Shown here piece by piece: positions 47,776-56,946 of a stretch of DNA of 64,000 nucleotides. The DNA comes from an uncultured Planctomycetota bacterium (GTDB taxonomy: Bacteria > Planctomycetota > Phycisphaerae > UBA1845 > Fen-1342). A model generated the notes under the pieces. It had not been told where the DNA came from and did not search any database. It saw nothing but the letters and a program-made list of their open reading frames with translations. Positions within the stretch are counted from its first letter, which is position 1. Each line of letters opens with the position of its first letter. The DNA is taken from positions 62,001 to 126,000 of the forward strand of contig CAADGL010000016.1 in the NCBI GenBank assembly GCA_900696525.1. The letters run 5' to 3'. The translations under genes were made by a program, and so were the position numbers.

Positions 47776-49906
47776 CACCATCTGGCGCAAGGAACTCATC
47801 GACCTGCTGCGCGACCGCCGCACGGTCATCGCCATGGTGCTGGTGCCCATGGTGCTCTACCCGGCCCTGATGCTCGGCTCGCTCCAGGCGCTCGAGGTCC
47901 AGCAGGCCCTGCTCGGGACCGAGGTCTACAACGTCGCCGTCGAATCGCGTCCCGCGCAGCTCTGGACCCAGCAGGTCATTCAGGAAGACGCCTCGCTCCT
48001 GGCGCGCTCCGCCCCGGAGACCGGACCCGCGGCCCCCGACGCCGCGCAGGAGCACAGCGCACGGCAGCGCAGCGAGCAGCGTCCGCCGCCCTTCCGCGTC
48101 TTCGTCGTCGCTGACATCGAGGCCGCCGTGCGCGCCGGCGACGTGCACGTCGCCTTGCGCTTCCACGGCGCGCCGCCCGAACGGCTCGCGCCGCCGGCGC
48201 TCGACGCCATGGGCATCGAGCTGATCTACGACGGCAGCGACGTGCGCAGCCGCGATTTTGCGGCCCCGGGGCTGTCGGGGATTCTCCAGCGGCACGGCGC
48301 AGCGCTGGTGCGCGAACGCCTGCGCGCCCAGAACCTGCCCGAGAGCTTCGTCCAGCCCGTGGCGATCACCGAGCGCAACATCGCCCCGCCCGAGCGCATG
48401 TCGGGCGCCGTGCTGGGGCAGATCGTCCCGCTGATCCTGATCGTCATGACCATCACCGGCGCGATCTACCCCGCCATCGACCTGACCGCCGGCGAGCGCG
48501 AGCGCGGCACGCTCGAGACGCTCGTCGTCGCGCCCGTGCCGACCATCGAGCTGATCGTCGGGAAGTTCATCGTCGTCACGCTGATCGGCCTGCTCAGCGC
48601 GGTGCTGAACCTCGCCAGCATCGGCGGAACGATCTACCTCGGCGGCGTGGGGGATACGCTGACGCGCGGCGGCGAGTTCGTCTTTCCGCTGACGGCGCTG
48701 CCGCTGATCTTCGTGCTGCTGGTGCCGCTGGCGGTGATGTTCGGCGCGATCCTGCTGGCGGTGTGCAGCTTCGCCCGCAGCTTCAAGGAGGCCCAGAACT
48801 ACGTCGTGCCCGTCATGATGGCCGCGCTCATTCCGGCGGTGGTCGGCATTCTCCCCGGAACGCGCCTCGAGGGCCCGATCGTCGTCATGCCCGTGGCCAA
48901 CATCGTCGTGCTGACGCGCGACCTGTTCCTCGGGCGCTTCGACTACGCCGCGATCGCCTGGGTGCTGCTCTCGACCAGCCTCTACGGCGCCGCCGCCATC
49001 GCCGTCGCCGCGCGCCTGTTCGGCCAGGAGGCCGTGCTCTTCGCCGACGCCGGTTCGCTCAGGACGCTGTTTCAGCGGCGGTTCTTTGTTCCGCGGATGG
49101 CACCGAGCGCGGCGACGGCCCTGCTGGTGCTGGCGCTGGCGTACACGCTGAACTTCTACCTTCAGCAGGCCCTGGCGCGATCCGGGCTGAATACGGAGGC
49201 GCTGCTGATCGGCCTGGCCGCGATTCTGGCGCTGATGTACGGCCTGGGCCCCTGGGCCGCGGCGCGCTACCTGCGCATCAACGTCCCCAGCGCCTTCGCG
49301 CTGCGCCCGCCGACCGCCGCCGGCTGGGCCGCCGCCGCGCTCCTGGGCTGCTCAACCTGGGTTCTGACGATCGGCTACGTGGTGTTCCAGTCGCAGCACT
49401 TCCCGGTGGATTCCGCCGTTCAGCGGCACGCGCAGGATTTCGAGCGCGAGCTCAACGGGCTCAGCCCCGTGCTCGTCGTGCTCACGCTCGGGCTCATCCC
49501 GGCGTTCGTCGAAGAGTGGTTCTTTCGCGGATTCGTGCTGAGCGGCCTGCGCTCCGGCCTGGGCAAGGTTCCGGCGGTTCTGATCGTAGCGCTGGCCTTC
49601 GGACTGAACCATTACAGCGCCCATCGCATCGTCCAGACCACCGCCCTCGGCCTGCTGCTCGGAATCCTCGCCGTGCAGTATCGCTCCATCTGGCCGGCCG
49701 CGCTGGCCCACGCGCTGCACAACGGCATCGCCATCCTGAGCCACCGGCCCGACGGCCTGCAACCGCTGCTGGAATCGCTGGGACTCGTGCTCGACGAGAA
49801 GGCCGGCGTGCCCGCGGTTTGGTTGATCGGCGGCGGGGTGCTTTGTGCGGCGGGCGTTGTGCTGGCGCTGTTGCAGCGGCAGGGACGGACCGAGGTGCAT
49901 CGGTAG
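47753..49906 (+). CDS. ABC-2 type permease fused to CPBP intramembrane protease
   Basis: 717 residues in two parts. Residues 1-470 are an ABC-2 (NatB-like) permease: RINTIWRKELIDLLRDRRTV at the start, a large extracytoplasmic loop with a variable segment near residues 80-110, and GERERGTLETLVVAPVPTIELIVGKF, the conserved coupling region. Residues about 520-700 are a CPBP (Abi/type II CAAX protease-like) domain with the motifs EEWFFRGFVLSGL, FGLNHYSAHR and LAHALHNGIAIL, which carry the catalytic Glu and His. The fusion places a membrane protease in the exporter complex. The ATG at 47753 overlaps the end of the ATPase gene. Confidence 0.9.
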   Translation: MSRFSRINTIWRKELIDLLRDRRTVIAMVLVPMVLYPALMLGSLQALEVQQALLGTEVYNVAVESRPAQLWTQQVIQEDASLLARSAPETGPAAPDAAQEHSARQRSEQRPPPFRVFVVADIEAAVRAGDVHVALRFHGAPPERLAPPALDAMGIELIYDGSDVRSRDFAAPGLSGILQRHGAALVRERLRAQNLPESFVQPVAITERNIAPPERMSGAVLGQIVPLILIVMTITGAIYPAIDLTAGERERGTLETLVVAPVPTIELIVGKFIVVTLIGLLSAVLNLASIGGTIYLGGVGDTLTRGGEFVFPLTALPLIFVLLVPLAVMFGAILLAVCSFARSFKEAQNYVVPVMMAALIPAVVGILPGTRLEGPIVVMPVANIVVLTRDLFLGRFDYAAIAWVLLSTSLYGAAAIAVAARLFGQEAVLFADAGSLRTLFQRRFFVPRMAPSAATALLVLALAYTLNFYLQQALARSGLNTEALLIGLAAILALMYGLGPWAAARYLRINVPSAFALRPPTAAGWAAAALLGCSTWVLTIGYVVFQSQHFPVDSAVQRHAQDFERELNGLSPVLVVLTLGLIPAFVEEWFFRGFVLSGLRSGLGKVPAVLIVALAFGLNHYSAHRIVQTTALGLLLGILAVQYRSIWPAALAHALHNGIAILSHRPDGLQPLLESLGLVLDEKAGVPAVWLIGGGVLCAAGVVLALLQRQGRTEVHR

Positions 49907-49944
49907 GAGGGCTTGCGGCGAGTTGCTTGCGAGGACTTCGGCTA

Positions 49945-50026
49945 CGCCACTCGCTTGCGCTCGCGGCTCGTGGGTCGCTCGCGGCTCGTGGGGCGCTCGC
50001 GGCTCGCGGGGCGCTCGCTTCGCGGG
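49945..50026. repeat. 18-bp tandem array and dispersed element
   Basis: CGCCACTCGCTTGCGCTCGC... (49945-49974) is the reverse complement of 32101-32130 with one mismatch. From 49959 it expands into three near-perfect 18-bp units (GCTCGCGGCTCGTGGGTC) and a fourth degenerate one. It occupies the convergent gap between the ABC permease and hslU. Confidence 0.8.
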
Positions 50027-50063
50027 CGGTCGTACGCCTGGGGCCGGTCGGGCTGGGGGCGGC

Positions 50064-51416
50064 TCAGAGCTGGTATTGACTGCGTTCTTCGTCGCTGAGC
50101 ACGTCCGAGAGGTGCATGCGGACGTAGTCGATGTCGATCGTGACCTTCTTGTTCACCGCGTCCGACGCGTTGAACGCGATGTCGTCCACCACCTTCTCGA
50201 TGATCGTGTACAGCCGGCGGGCGCCGATGTTCTCCAGCATCTCGTTGGCCCTGAACGCCATCTGGGCCATCTCGCGCACCGCCTCGTCGCTGAAGCTCAA
50301 CTCGACGCCCTCGGTCGCCATCAGCGCAACCTGCTGCTTGAGCAGCGCATTCTTCGGCTCGGTCAGGATGCGGTAGTAGTCCTCCGCCGCCAGATCGTCG
50401 AGCTCGACGCGGATCGCGAAGCGCCCCTGGAGCTCGGGCATCAGGTCGCTCGGCCGCACGGTGGTGAACGCCCCCGCCGCGATGAACAGCACGTGGTTGC
50501 TGCGCACCGGCCCGTAGCGCGTGTTCACCGTCGTGCCTTCGACCAGCGGCAACAGGTCGCGCTGCACCCCGCTTCGCGAAACGTCCGGCCCGCCCACGTC
50601 GCCCACCGGGCTCCCGCAGATCTTGTCGATCTCGTCGAGGAACACGATCCCCGTCTGCTCGGCCCGGCGGATGGCCGCCGACTGGACGGCCTCGTGGTCG
50701 ATCAGCCGCTCGATCTCCTGCTGGATCATGACCTCGAGCGCCTGCGGCACCGGCAGGCGCATGTGGCGCACCGTGCGCGGCAGGACGCGCTCGAACATCT
50801 GCTCGATCTCCGGGCCCACCTGCTCGAGGCCCAGCACGCTGAGCATGCGCGCCGGCGCGCCGCTGTCCTCGGCGCTGACCTCGATCGTGCGCTCGCCGAG
50901 CCCACCGGCCCGCAACTGCGCCCGCAGCTTCTCGCGCGTCCGCTGCCGGCGCTCGTCATCTTCGCCTGCGGAGGATTCACCCGGCAGCAGGCGGTCGATG
51001 ATCCGGTCTTCGGCCGCCTGCGCCGCCCGGTCGCGCACGCGCACCGCCGCCGACTGCCGCTCGAGGCTCACGGCGCGCTCCACCAGGTCGCGCATGATGC
51101 TGTCAACGTCGCGGCCGTGATACCCGACCTCGGTGAACTTCGTCGCCTCGACCTTGATGAACGGAGCGTGCGTCAGCAGCGCCAGCCGCCGCGCGATCTC
51201 GGTCTTGCCCACGCCGGTCGGCCCGATCATCAGAATGTTCTTCGGCGCCACGTCCTCGCGCAGCTCGGGCCCGAGCTGGAGCCGCCGCCACCGGTTCCGG
51301 ATGGCGATCGCCACCGCACGCTTCGCGTCGTCCTGCCCCACGATGTAGCGATCCAGCTCCTTGACGATCTGCCTCGGCGTCAACTCGGTCGCCAGATCGG
51401 GCTGCCCCGTTTCCAT
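50064..51416 (-). CDS. hslU: ATP-dependent protease ATPase subunit HslU
   Basis: The 450-residue AAA+ unfoldase that pairs with the HslV peptidase. VKELDRYIVGQDDAKRAVAI, Walker A GPTGVGKTEIARRLA and FTEVGYHGRDVDSIMRDLVE are diagnostic; the I-domain is rich in charged residues (about 130-240), and GIVFLDEIDKIC is Walker B. The C-terminal tail ends in QYQL where HslU's last residues insert into HslV. The ATG at 51416 follows GGGAG; the upstream extension has no similarity. hslV, normally just upstream, is not in the window. Confidence 0.96.
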   Translation of the reverse strand: METGQPDLATELTPRQIVKELDRYIVGQDDAKRAVAIAIRNRWRRLQLGPELREDVAPKNILMIGPTGVGKTEIARRLALLTHAPFIKVEATKFTEVGYHGRDVDSIMRDLVERAVSLERQSAAVRVRDRAAQAAEDRIIDRLLPGESSAGEDDERRQRTREKLRAQLRAGGLGERTIEVSAEDSGAPARMLSVLGLEQVGPEIEQMFERVLPRTVRHMRLPVPQALEVMIQQEIERLIDHEAVQSAAIRRAEQTGIVFLDEIDKICGSPVGDVGGPDVSRSGVQRDLLPLVEGTTVNTRYGPVRSNHVLFIAAGAFTTVRPSDLMPELQGRFAIRVELDDLAAEDYYRILTEPKNALLKQQVALMATEGVELSFSDEAVREMAQMAFRANEMLENIGARRLYTIIEKVVDDIAFNASDAVNKKVTIDIDYVRMHLSDVLSDEERSQYQL

Positions 51417-52010
51417 TCCCGTCACTCCCGGGCCCTCGGCCCCCACCGTAAACGGTCTATTGTACCCCGCCCCAAGCCATTGGCGCGTCCGACTCCACGA
51501 CGACGGATTCTCCAACCCGGCCGGCCGAGGCTGCGTGTAGCGGACCCGCGGCGGCGAATGTTGGCTTTTTCAGCCGCGCGGTTCTTCCACCCGCAACGGC
51601 GGATTCTGACCCGGCAGCGCTTTGTTTGCCGCTCCAAGACAATCCAACTCCTCCCCACCGCCGAACCACGCTTTACGGGCATCATGCCGTGCACTGAAAC
51701 GGCCTGCTGATCCGGATGCCCGCGCCCGCCGCGGCCCTCTCCCGCGCGCCCTGGCCGTGCCGTTCAACGCGCGGCGGGCCGCGGCCGAATCAATAGCCGG
51801 GCGAGGCGTATCACGACTTGTGTGCTTTCCGGGGGATGGTGAACGGGGTCGGTCGCCGGGCAAACCCGGTCTGACCCTCGCCAGGCGCGACAGCCCGGCT
51901 CCGACGGCGTCGCGTCAACGGACGCCCATGTGCGCTGACGATCGCCGCGCCGGCCGCGTGATCCCTGGCGGTGGCCGCGGCCGGCGCGGCTTCAGACGCG
52001 TGGCCGGGCG
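51417..52010. other. 594-bp region without a recognisable gene
   Basis: Both flanking genes are on the minus strand (hslU to the left, a membrane protein gene to the right). Open frames here are Arg/Pro/Ala-rich on both strands with no family pattern and no ribosome-binding site of note. The hslU promoter should be in the left part. A weak ACGGGCATCATGCCGT dyad is at 51675-51690. No RNA gene was recognised. Confidence 0.6.
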
Positions 52011-53585
52011 TCAGTGGAACAGCCGCGGCTGGCCGGCGGGCCCGTCCACCAGCCGCGTCTCCGTCTCGCGCATGTCCATCAGCGACCAGCTCAGCGCCGA
52101 AGCCGCGACCTGCGCGGCAAGCAGGACGCCGATCAGCGTCGCCGCCGCCGGGCCGCCCTGTCGAATCGACGGTGTGCCCAGCGCCAGGCCGGTGAGCAGC
52201 AGCGGCGTGAAGGGAATCCAGAGCCGCGGCGTCTCGATGTTCGTGAACATCACGGTGGCCAGCAGGATCAACGCCGTGAGGGCGAGCAGGGCCCCGCCGA
52301 GGCGCGCCGCGTCATCTCGGGCGCGCTCGAACCCGGCCCACAGCGCCAGCGTCCACAGCACCGGCCCCGCGAAGAGCAGGAACAACGGCGCGCCCAGCGC
52401 CTGCCAGTACCAGGGCATCGCGTCCGGCCCGCGCGTCACGCTCGCCTGCGCCGCGGCCACCGCCCGGCCGATCTCCAGTGCGTTCGCGCCCCACGCCACC
52501 GCCAGCACCATCCAGAACACCACCGCCGCGCTCGCCGCCGGCACCGCCACGCGGACGAGCAGCGGCGTCAGTGCCCTTCGACGGAGGGCGTGAAGCGCGG
52601 TCGCACCGCAGGCGGCGGCCGCCACCCAGACGTGAACGAGGCTCACGAGGCATGCCGCGGCAAACGCCGCCCCCGCAAGCGCGGCCAGGATCGCATGCTG
52701 TCGGCGGCAGGCCCGCAGCCACAGCCACAGCCCGATGGCCGTCGTCAGGAGCTGTGCCGAGTCCTTGCCCGGGCTCAGCGTGAGCGTCGCCGGCGTCAGC
52801 AGGCAGCCGGCGGCCACGAGCAGCGCCGCTCCGTCGGGGAGCAGCTCGCGCGCCGCGAGATAAATGAACGGCCCCGCCGCCAGCCACAGCGCCGCGAGCA
52901 CGATCGCGAACGCCAGCGCCTCCGCGATCTCGCGCCTTGCACGCGGGTCGTCCACCTCGGCGGAGACAAACGCGCGTTCGAGCGCGCCGGCCAGCTCCGG
53001 CCAGCCGGCCATCAGCCGCAGGACGGCGCGAGCCAGAACCGTCGCACCCGGCGGATTGCTGATCACGCGCGTGCCGCGCATCTCTTCCTGCGGCGTGCGG
53101 GCGCGCTCCGGAAAACGCCGCAGATACTCTCCCAGCCGCGCGATCTTTCGCGCCTCCGCCAGGAACGCCCCATCGTGAGAGGGGGATACCATGTTGAAGT
53201 AATGCTGCGAGACAAACTGCGGCGGCGCAACGAAACTCCATGCTCCTCCGGCCACGCACCCGATCCAGAACAGCGCCTGCCCGCCGATCCGCCGCACCCG
53301 CCGGGAATCCTGGCTCCAGGCCGCACCAAGTCCGATGGCCGCGGCGAGCAGCGGCACCCAGGGTAGCGCCCTCAGCCGCTCCCCGACGACTGGCGAGTAG
53401 GGGTAGACGAACCGGCCCGGCAGGCCCAGGGGAACATCGAAGGCCGAAAGCAGCGCCAGGGCGGCCAGCGGCGCCAACGTCGCGGCCAGAAGCAGCCGCC
53501 GATGCAGAGGCGTGACGGCGCCTCCGGCCGGCGCGTGACCGTCACCGCGGTTGCCGTCCGCCTGGTTGGAGCCGTTCAGAGCCAT
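52011..53585 (-). CDS. Polytopic membrane protein of unknown function
   Basis: 524 residues with about 12 hydrophobic segments and a periplasmic loop after the second or third segment (QFVSQHYFNMVSPSHDGAFLAEARKI) bearing acidic and aromatic residues, as in GT-C-fold transferases. EMRGTRVISNPPGATVLARAVL later in the loop resembles the NPPG-type motif of GT39-like proteins. The family is not recognised with certainty. An ATG start is at 53585. It stands alone between hslU and the Ser/Thr kinase gene, divergent from the latter. Confidence 0.65.
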   Translation of the reverse strand: MALNGSNQADGNRGDGHAPAGGAVTPLHRRLLLAATLAPLAALALLSAFDVPLGLPGRFVYPYSPVVGERLRALPWVPLLAAAIGLGAAWSQDSRRVRRIGGQALFWIGCVAGGAWSFVAPPQFVSQHYFNMVSPSHDGAFLAEARKIARLGEYLRRFPERARTPQEEMRGTRVISNPPGATVLARAVLRLMAGWPELAGALERAFVSAEVDDPRARREIAEALAFAIVLAALWLAAGPFIYLAARELLPDGAALLVAAGCLLTPATLTLSPGKDSAQLLTTAIGLWLWLRACRRQHAILAALAGAAFAAACLVSLVHVWVAAAACGATALHALRRRALTPLLVRVAVPAASAAVVFWMVLAVAWGANALEIGRAVAAAQASVTRGPDAMPWYWQALGAPLFLLFAGPVLWTLALWAGFERARDDAARLGGALLALTALILLATVMFTNIETPRLWIPFTPLLLTGLALGTPSIRQGGPAAATLIGVLLAAQVAASALSWSLMDMRETETRLVDGPAGQPRLFH

Positions 53586-53801
53586 GCCGCTGCACCGGAA
53601 GATACCCGCTCGGCCGCTCGCGGTTACAATGGCGGCCGCCTCACCGCGGGCACGGCAAGCCCCGCGGGGCGGTCAAGTCATACTCGACTCCGGACAGTCG
53701 GCGGACTTCGCGGAATCCGGGCGCTGCCCGCACGTGTCTTGCGCCTAGCTGGTAGAGCAGGATCAGCGGGCCGCCCAGCCCCAGGTTTCAGGAGGTGCGA
53801 G

Positions 53802-56800
53802 GTGGACCAGGCACGGTCGCCCAAGGATGTTTTCAACGACGCGCTGGAGCTGCCGGCTGGGGAGCGTGGCGCGTTCCTGGACCGGGTGTGCGCCGGCAAC
53901 GAGGGATTGCGCCGCAAGGTCGAGGACCTGCTGGCGATCTTCGAGGACGCGCCGCGGTTCATGGCGGCCCCGACGGCGTCGGCGGGCGGTGGGGAAGCGG
54001 CGAGTGCGGGCGCGGGCGCGGCGGTCAGCGAGGGCCCGGGCTCGATCATCGGGCGCTACAAGCTGCTGCAACTGATCGGCGAGGGCGGGTTCGGCTCGGT
54101 CTTCATGGCCCAGCAGGAATCGCCGGTGCAGCGGCGCGTGGCGCTGAAGATCATCAAGCTGGGCATGGACACGCGGCAGGTGATCGCGCGCTTCGAGGCC
54201 GAGCGGCAGGCCCTGGCGCTGATGGAGCACCCGAACATCGCGCGGGTCTTCGACGCGGGCGCGACGGAGGCGGGCCGCCCCTACTTCGTGATGGAGCTCG
54301 TGCGCGGGGAGCCGCTCACGGACTACTGCGACCGCAACCAGCTTTCGATCGACGAGCGGCTGCGGCTGTTCGCGCAGGTGTGCCAGGCCGTGCAGCACGC
54401 CCACCAGAAAGGCGTGATTCACCGCGACCTGAAGCCGTCGAACGTTCTCGTCACGAGCACCGACGGCCAGGCGATCCCGAAGGTGATCGACTTCGGCATC
54501 GCCAAGGCGACCAGCGCCCGCCTGACCGAGAAGACGGTCTTCACCGAGCACCGCCAGCTCATCGGCACGCCCGAGTACATGAGCCCCGAGCAGGCCGAGA
54601 TGACCTCCAGCGACATCGACACGCGCAGCGACGTCTACAGCCTCGGCGTCCTGCTGTACGAGCTGCTCACCGGCGCCCTGCCGTTCGACGCCCGCCGGCT
54701 GCGCAGCGCCGCCTTCGCCGAGATCCAGCGCATCATCCGCGAGGAAGAGCCGCCCACGCCCAGTCTCCGGCTCAGCCGGCTCGACGCCCTGCCCAGCGTC
54801 GCCGCCCGCAGGCAGATCGACCCCGCACGCCTGCTGCGGCGCGTCCGCGGCGACCTCGACTGGATCGTGATGAAGTGCCTGGACAAGGACCGCACGCGCC
54901 GCTACGGGACCGCCGACGCGCTGGCCCAGGACATCCTGCGCCACGAGCGCGGCGAGCCGATCCTCGCCGCACCGCCCAGCTCGGCCTATCGCCTGCGCAA
55001 GTTCGTCCGCCGCCACAAAGTCGGCGTGCTGGCGGGCGCGATGATCGCGCTGCTGCTCGTGCTGGCCGTGGCCGGCACGACGACCGGCATGCTCTGGGCG
55101 CTCCGCGAAAAATCGCGCGCCGACGACGCGGCCAAGGCCGAGTCCGTCGCCCGCCGCGAGGCGCAGCAGCACGCCGCCCAGGCCGCCGAGGCCGCAGACC
55201 TCGCCCAGCGCGAGGCCCGCCGCGCCGGTGAGGCCGAGGCGGCGGCGCGTCAGCGAGCCGCGGAGCTGGACCAGGTGGCGTCGTTCCAGGCGAGCCAGCT
55301 TTCGGAGCTCGACCCGGCGCTGATGGGCGTGCGTATCCGCGACGCCGTCGTCGGGCAGGGCCGAGTGCTGCTGGCCGGGCGCAGCGCGACCGAGGCCGAG
55401 CTGGACGCCGCCCAACGCGAGGTCGAGCGCGTGCTGGCGGGCGTGAGCTTCACGGACGTCTCGCTTGAGGCGCTCGACGCCAGCGTGCTGTCGCGGGCGC
55501 TTGAGGCGATCGATCAGCAGTTCCCGGACCAGCCGCTGCTCCGCGCCCGCCTGCTCCAGGCCACGTCGGACACGCTGCGCGAGCTCGGCCTGGGCGACCG
55601 CGCCGTCGCCCCCCAGGCCGAGGCGCTCGACATCCGCCGACGCGCGCTCGGCGACGGACATCCCGATACGCTGGCGTCGGTCAATCGCGAAGGGATGCTG
55701 CTCCAGGCGCAGGGCAAGCTGCGCGAGGCCGAGCAGCGCTACCGCGAGGCGCTGGATGCCGGCCGGCGCGAAGCCGGCGCGGAGCACCCGGAGGTCATCA
55801 GCGCCCTCAACAACCTCGGGCAGGTCCTCGTCCACCAGGGCCGGCTGGCGGAAGCCGAGCCCGTCTGCCGCGAAGCCCTTGAGCAGGCGCGGCGCTTCCT
55901 CGGCGAGGACCACGAAGGAACGTATAGCGCGCAGGGCAACCTGGGATTGGCGCTGAACAACCTCGGCCGGCTCTCCGAAGCTGAGGAATGTTACCGGGCA
56001 GCGTTGGAGACCAAGCGGCGCGTGCTCGGCGACGGCCACCGCAGCACACTCCTCTCGCTCTCGAACCTGGCCGTAGTGCTGCGCGAACGGGGCCGATTCG
56101 ACGAGGCCGAGCCGTACTTCCGCGAGACGCTCGAAGCCCGCCGGCGTCTGCTGGGCGACAATCACCCGGATACGGTGACCTCGATCAACAACCTCGGCGG
56201 TTTGCTCCAGTACCAGGGCAAGCTGGACGAGGCGGAGCCCTTTTGCCGCGAGACGCTCGAGCAGACCCGCCGCCTGCTTGGCCAGGACCATCCGTACACC
56301 CTCATCGCCACGAACAACATGGGCCTGCTGCTGCGCACCCAGGGACGGCTGGACGAGGCAGAGCCCTTCTGCCGCGAGGCGGTCGAGCGCATGCGGCGGG
56401 TGCTCGGCGACGACCACCAGAACACCATCATCGCCATCACCAATCTCGGCGCGCTGCTGACGACCAGGGGCGAGCCGGCGGCGGCGGAGCCGCTGGTGCG
56501 CGAGGCGCTTGATCGCCAGCGACGGCTGCTGGGCGAAGACAAGCTGGCGACACTGGATTCGATGAGCAACCTGGGGGTCGTGCTGCGCCTGCAAGGGAAA
56601 CTGGAGGAGGCGGCGCGGCTCGGCGCCGAAGCGGTCGAGCGCGGTCGCAGCGTCCTGCGCGGACACTATGTGCTGGGCGTTTTTCTTACGCACTACGGCC
56701 GCACGCTGACGGCCGCCGGGCGCCATGGGGATTCGCAGGCCGCGCTGCTCGAGGCGCACGAGACGCTCTCGCGGGCGCTGGGCGCCGCGCATCGCCAGAC

Positions 56801-56903
56801 GCGCGACGCCGCCCGCGCATTGGCCGAGCTGTACGACGCCTGGCACGCGGCCGAGCCCGAGGCCGGACACGACGCCCGGGCGGCGGAGTGGCGGAGCCGC
56901 TGA
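53802..56903 (+). CDS. Transmembrane Ser/Thr kinase with C-terminal TPR array
   Basis: 1033 residues. An N-terminal segment (about 1-60, DVFNDALELPAGERGAFLDRVCAGN) is the short helical region seen before many planctomycetal kinases. The kinase domain spans about 85-385: GEGGFGSVF glycine loop, K116 in VALKIIKLG, HRDLKPSN at 207-214, DFG at 230-232 and GTPEYMSPEQ. A membrane helix at about 407-433 is followed by an Ala/Arg/Glu coiled coil. Then come about nine TPR-type units with the repeated LGxDHPxTxxSxxNLAxxLxxxG pattern of kinesin-light-chain-like TPRs. The GTG at 53802 has GGAGG 6 nt upstream; the frame extends 100 codons further without support. Confidence 0.95.
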   Translation: MDQARSPKDVFNDALELPAGERGAFLDRVCAGNEGLRRKVEDLLAIFEDAPRFMAAPTASAGGGEAASAGAGAAVSEGPGSIIGRYKLLQLIGEGGFGSVFMAQQESPVQRRVALKIIKLGMDTRQVIARFEAERQALALMEHPNIARVFDAGATEAGRPYFVMELVRGEPLTDYCDRNQLSIDERLRLFAQVCQAVQHAHQKGVIHRDLKPSNVLVTSTDGQAIPKVIDFGIAKATSARLTEKTVFTEHRQLIGTPEYMSPEQAEMTSSDIDTRSDVYSLGVLLYELLTGALPFDARRLRSAAFAEIQRIIREEEPPTPSLRLSRLDALPSVAARRQIDPARLLRRVRGDLDWIVMKCLDKDRTRRYGTADALAQDILRHERGEPILAAPPSSAYRLRKFVRRHKVGVLAGAMIALLLVLAVAGTTTGMLWALREKSRADDAAKAESVARREAQQHAAQAAEAADLAQREARRAGEAEAAARQRAAELDQVASFQASQLSELDPALMGVRIRDAVVGQGRVLLAGRSATEAELDAAQREVERVLAGVSFTDVSLEALDASVLSRALEAIDQQFPDQPLLRARLLQATSDTLRELGLGDRAVAPQAEALDIRRRALGDGHPDTLASVNREGMLLQAQGKLREAEQRYREALDAGRREAGAEHPEVISALNNLGQVLVHQGRLAEAEPVCREALEQARRFLGEDHEGTYSAQGNLGLALNNLGRLSEAEECYRAALETKRRVLGDGHRSTLLSLSNLAVVLRERGRFDEAEPYFRETLEARRRLLGDNHPDTVTSINNLGGLLQYQGKLDEAEPFCRETLEQTRRLLGQDHPYTLIATNNMGLLLRTQGRLDEAEPFCREAVERMRRVLGDDHQNTIIAITNLGALLTTRGEPAAAEPLVREALDRQRRLLGEDKLATLDSMSNLGVVLRLQGKLEEAARLGAEAVERGRSVLRGHYVLGVFLTHYGRTLTAAGRHGDSQAALLEAHETLSRALGAAHRQTRDAARALAELYDAWHAAEPEAGHDARAAEWRSR

Positions 56904-56946
56904 GCTTGCGGGCCCGGCTCGGATCGGGGGTGGGAGAGCCTCGACT

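Noticed and set aside
51622..52593. 323-residue plus-strand open frame upstream of hslU
   Set aside because: Low-complexity Arg/Ala/Ser translation overlapping a real membrane protein gene on the other strand.
53736..53800. tRNA-like string CTAGCTGGTAGAGCA upstream of the kinase gene
   Set aside because: It resembles a tRNA D-arm, but no anticodon arm, T-loop or acceptor stem can be folded around it.
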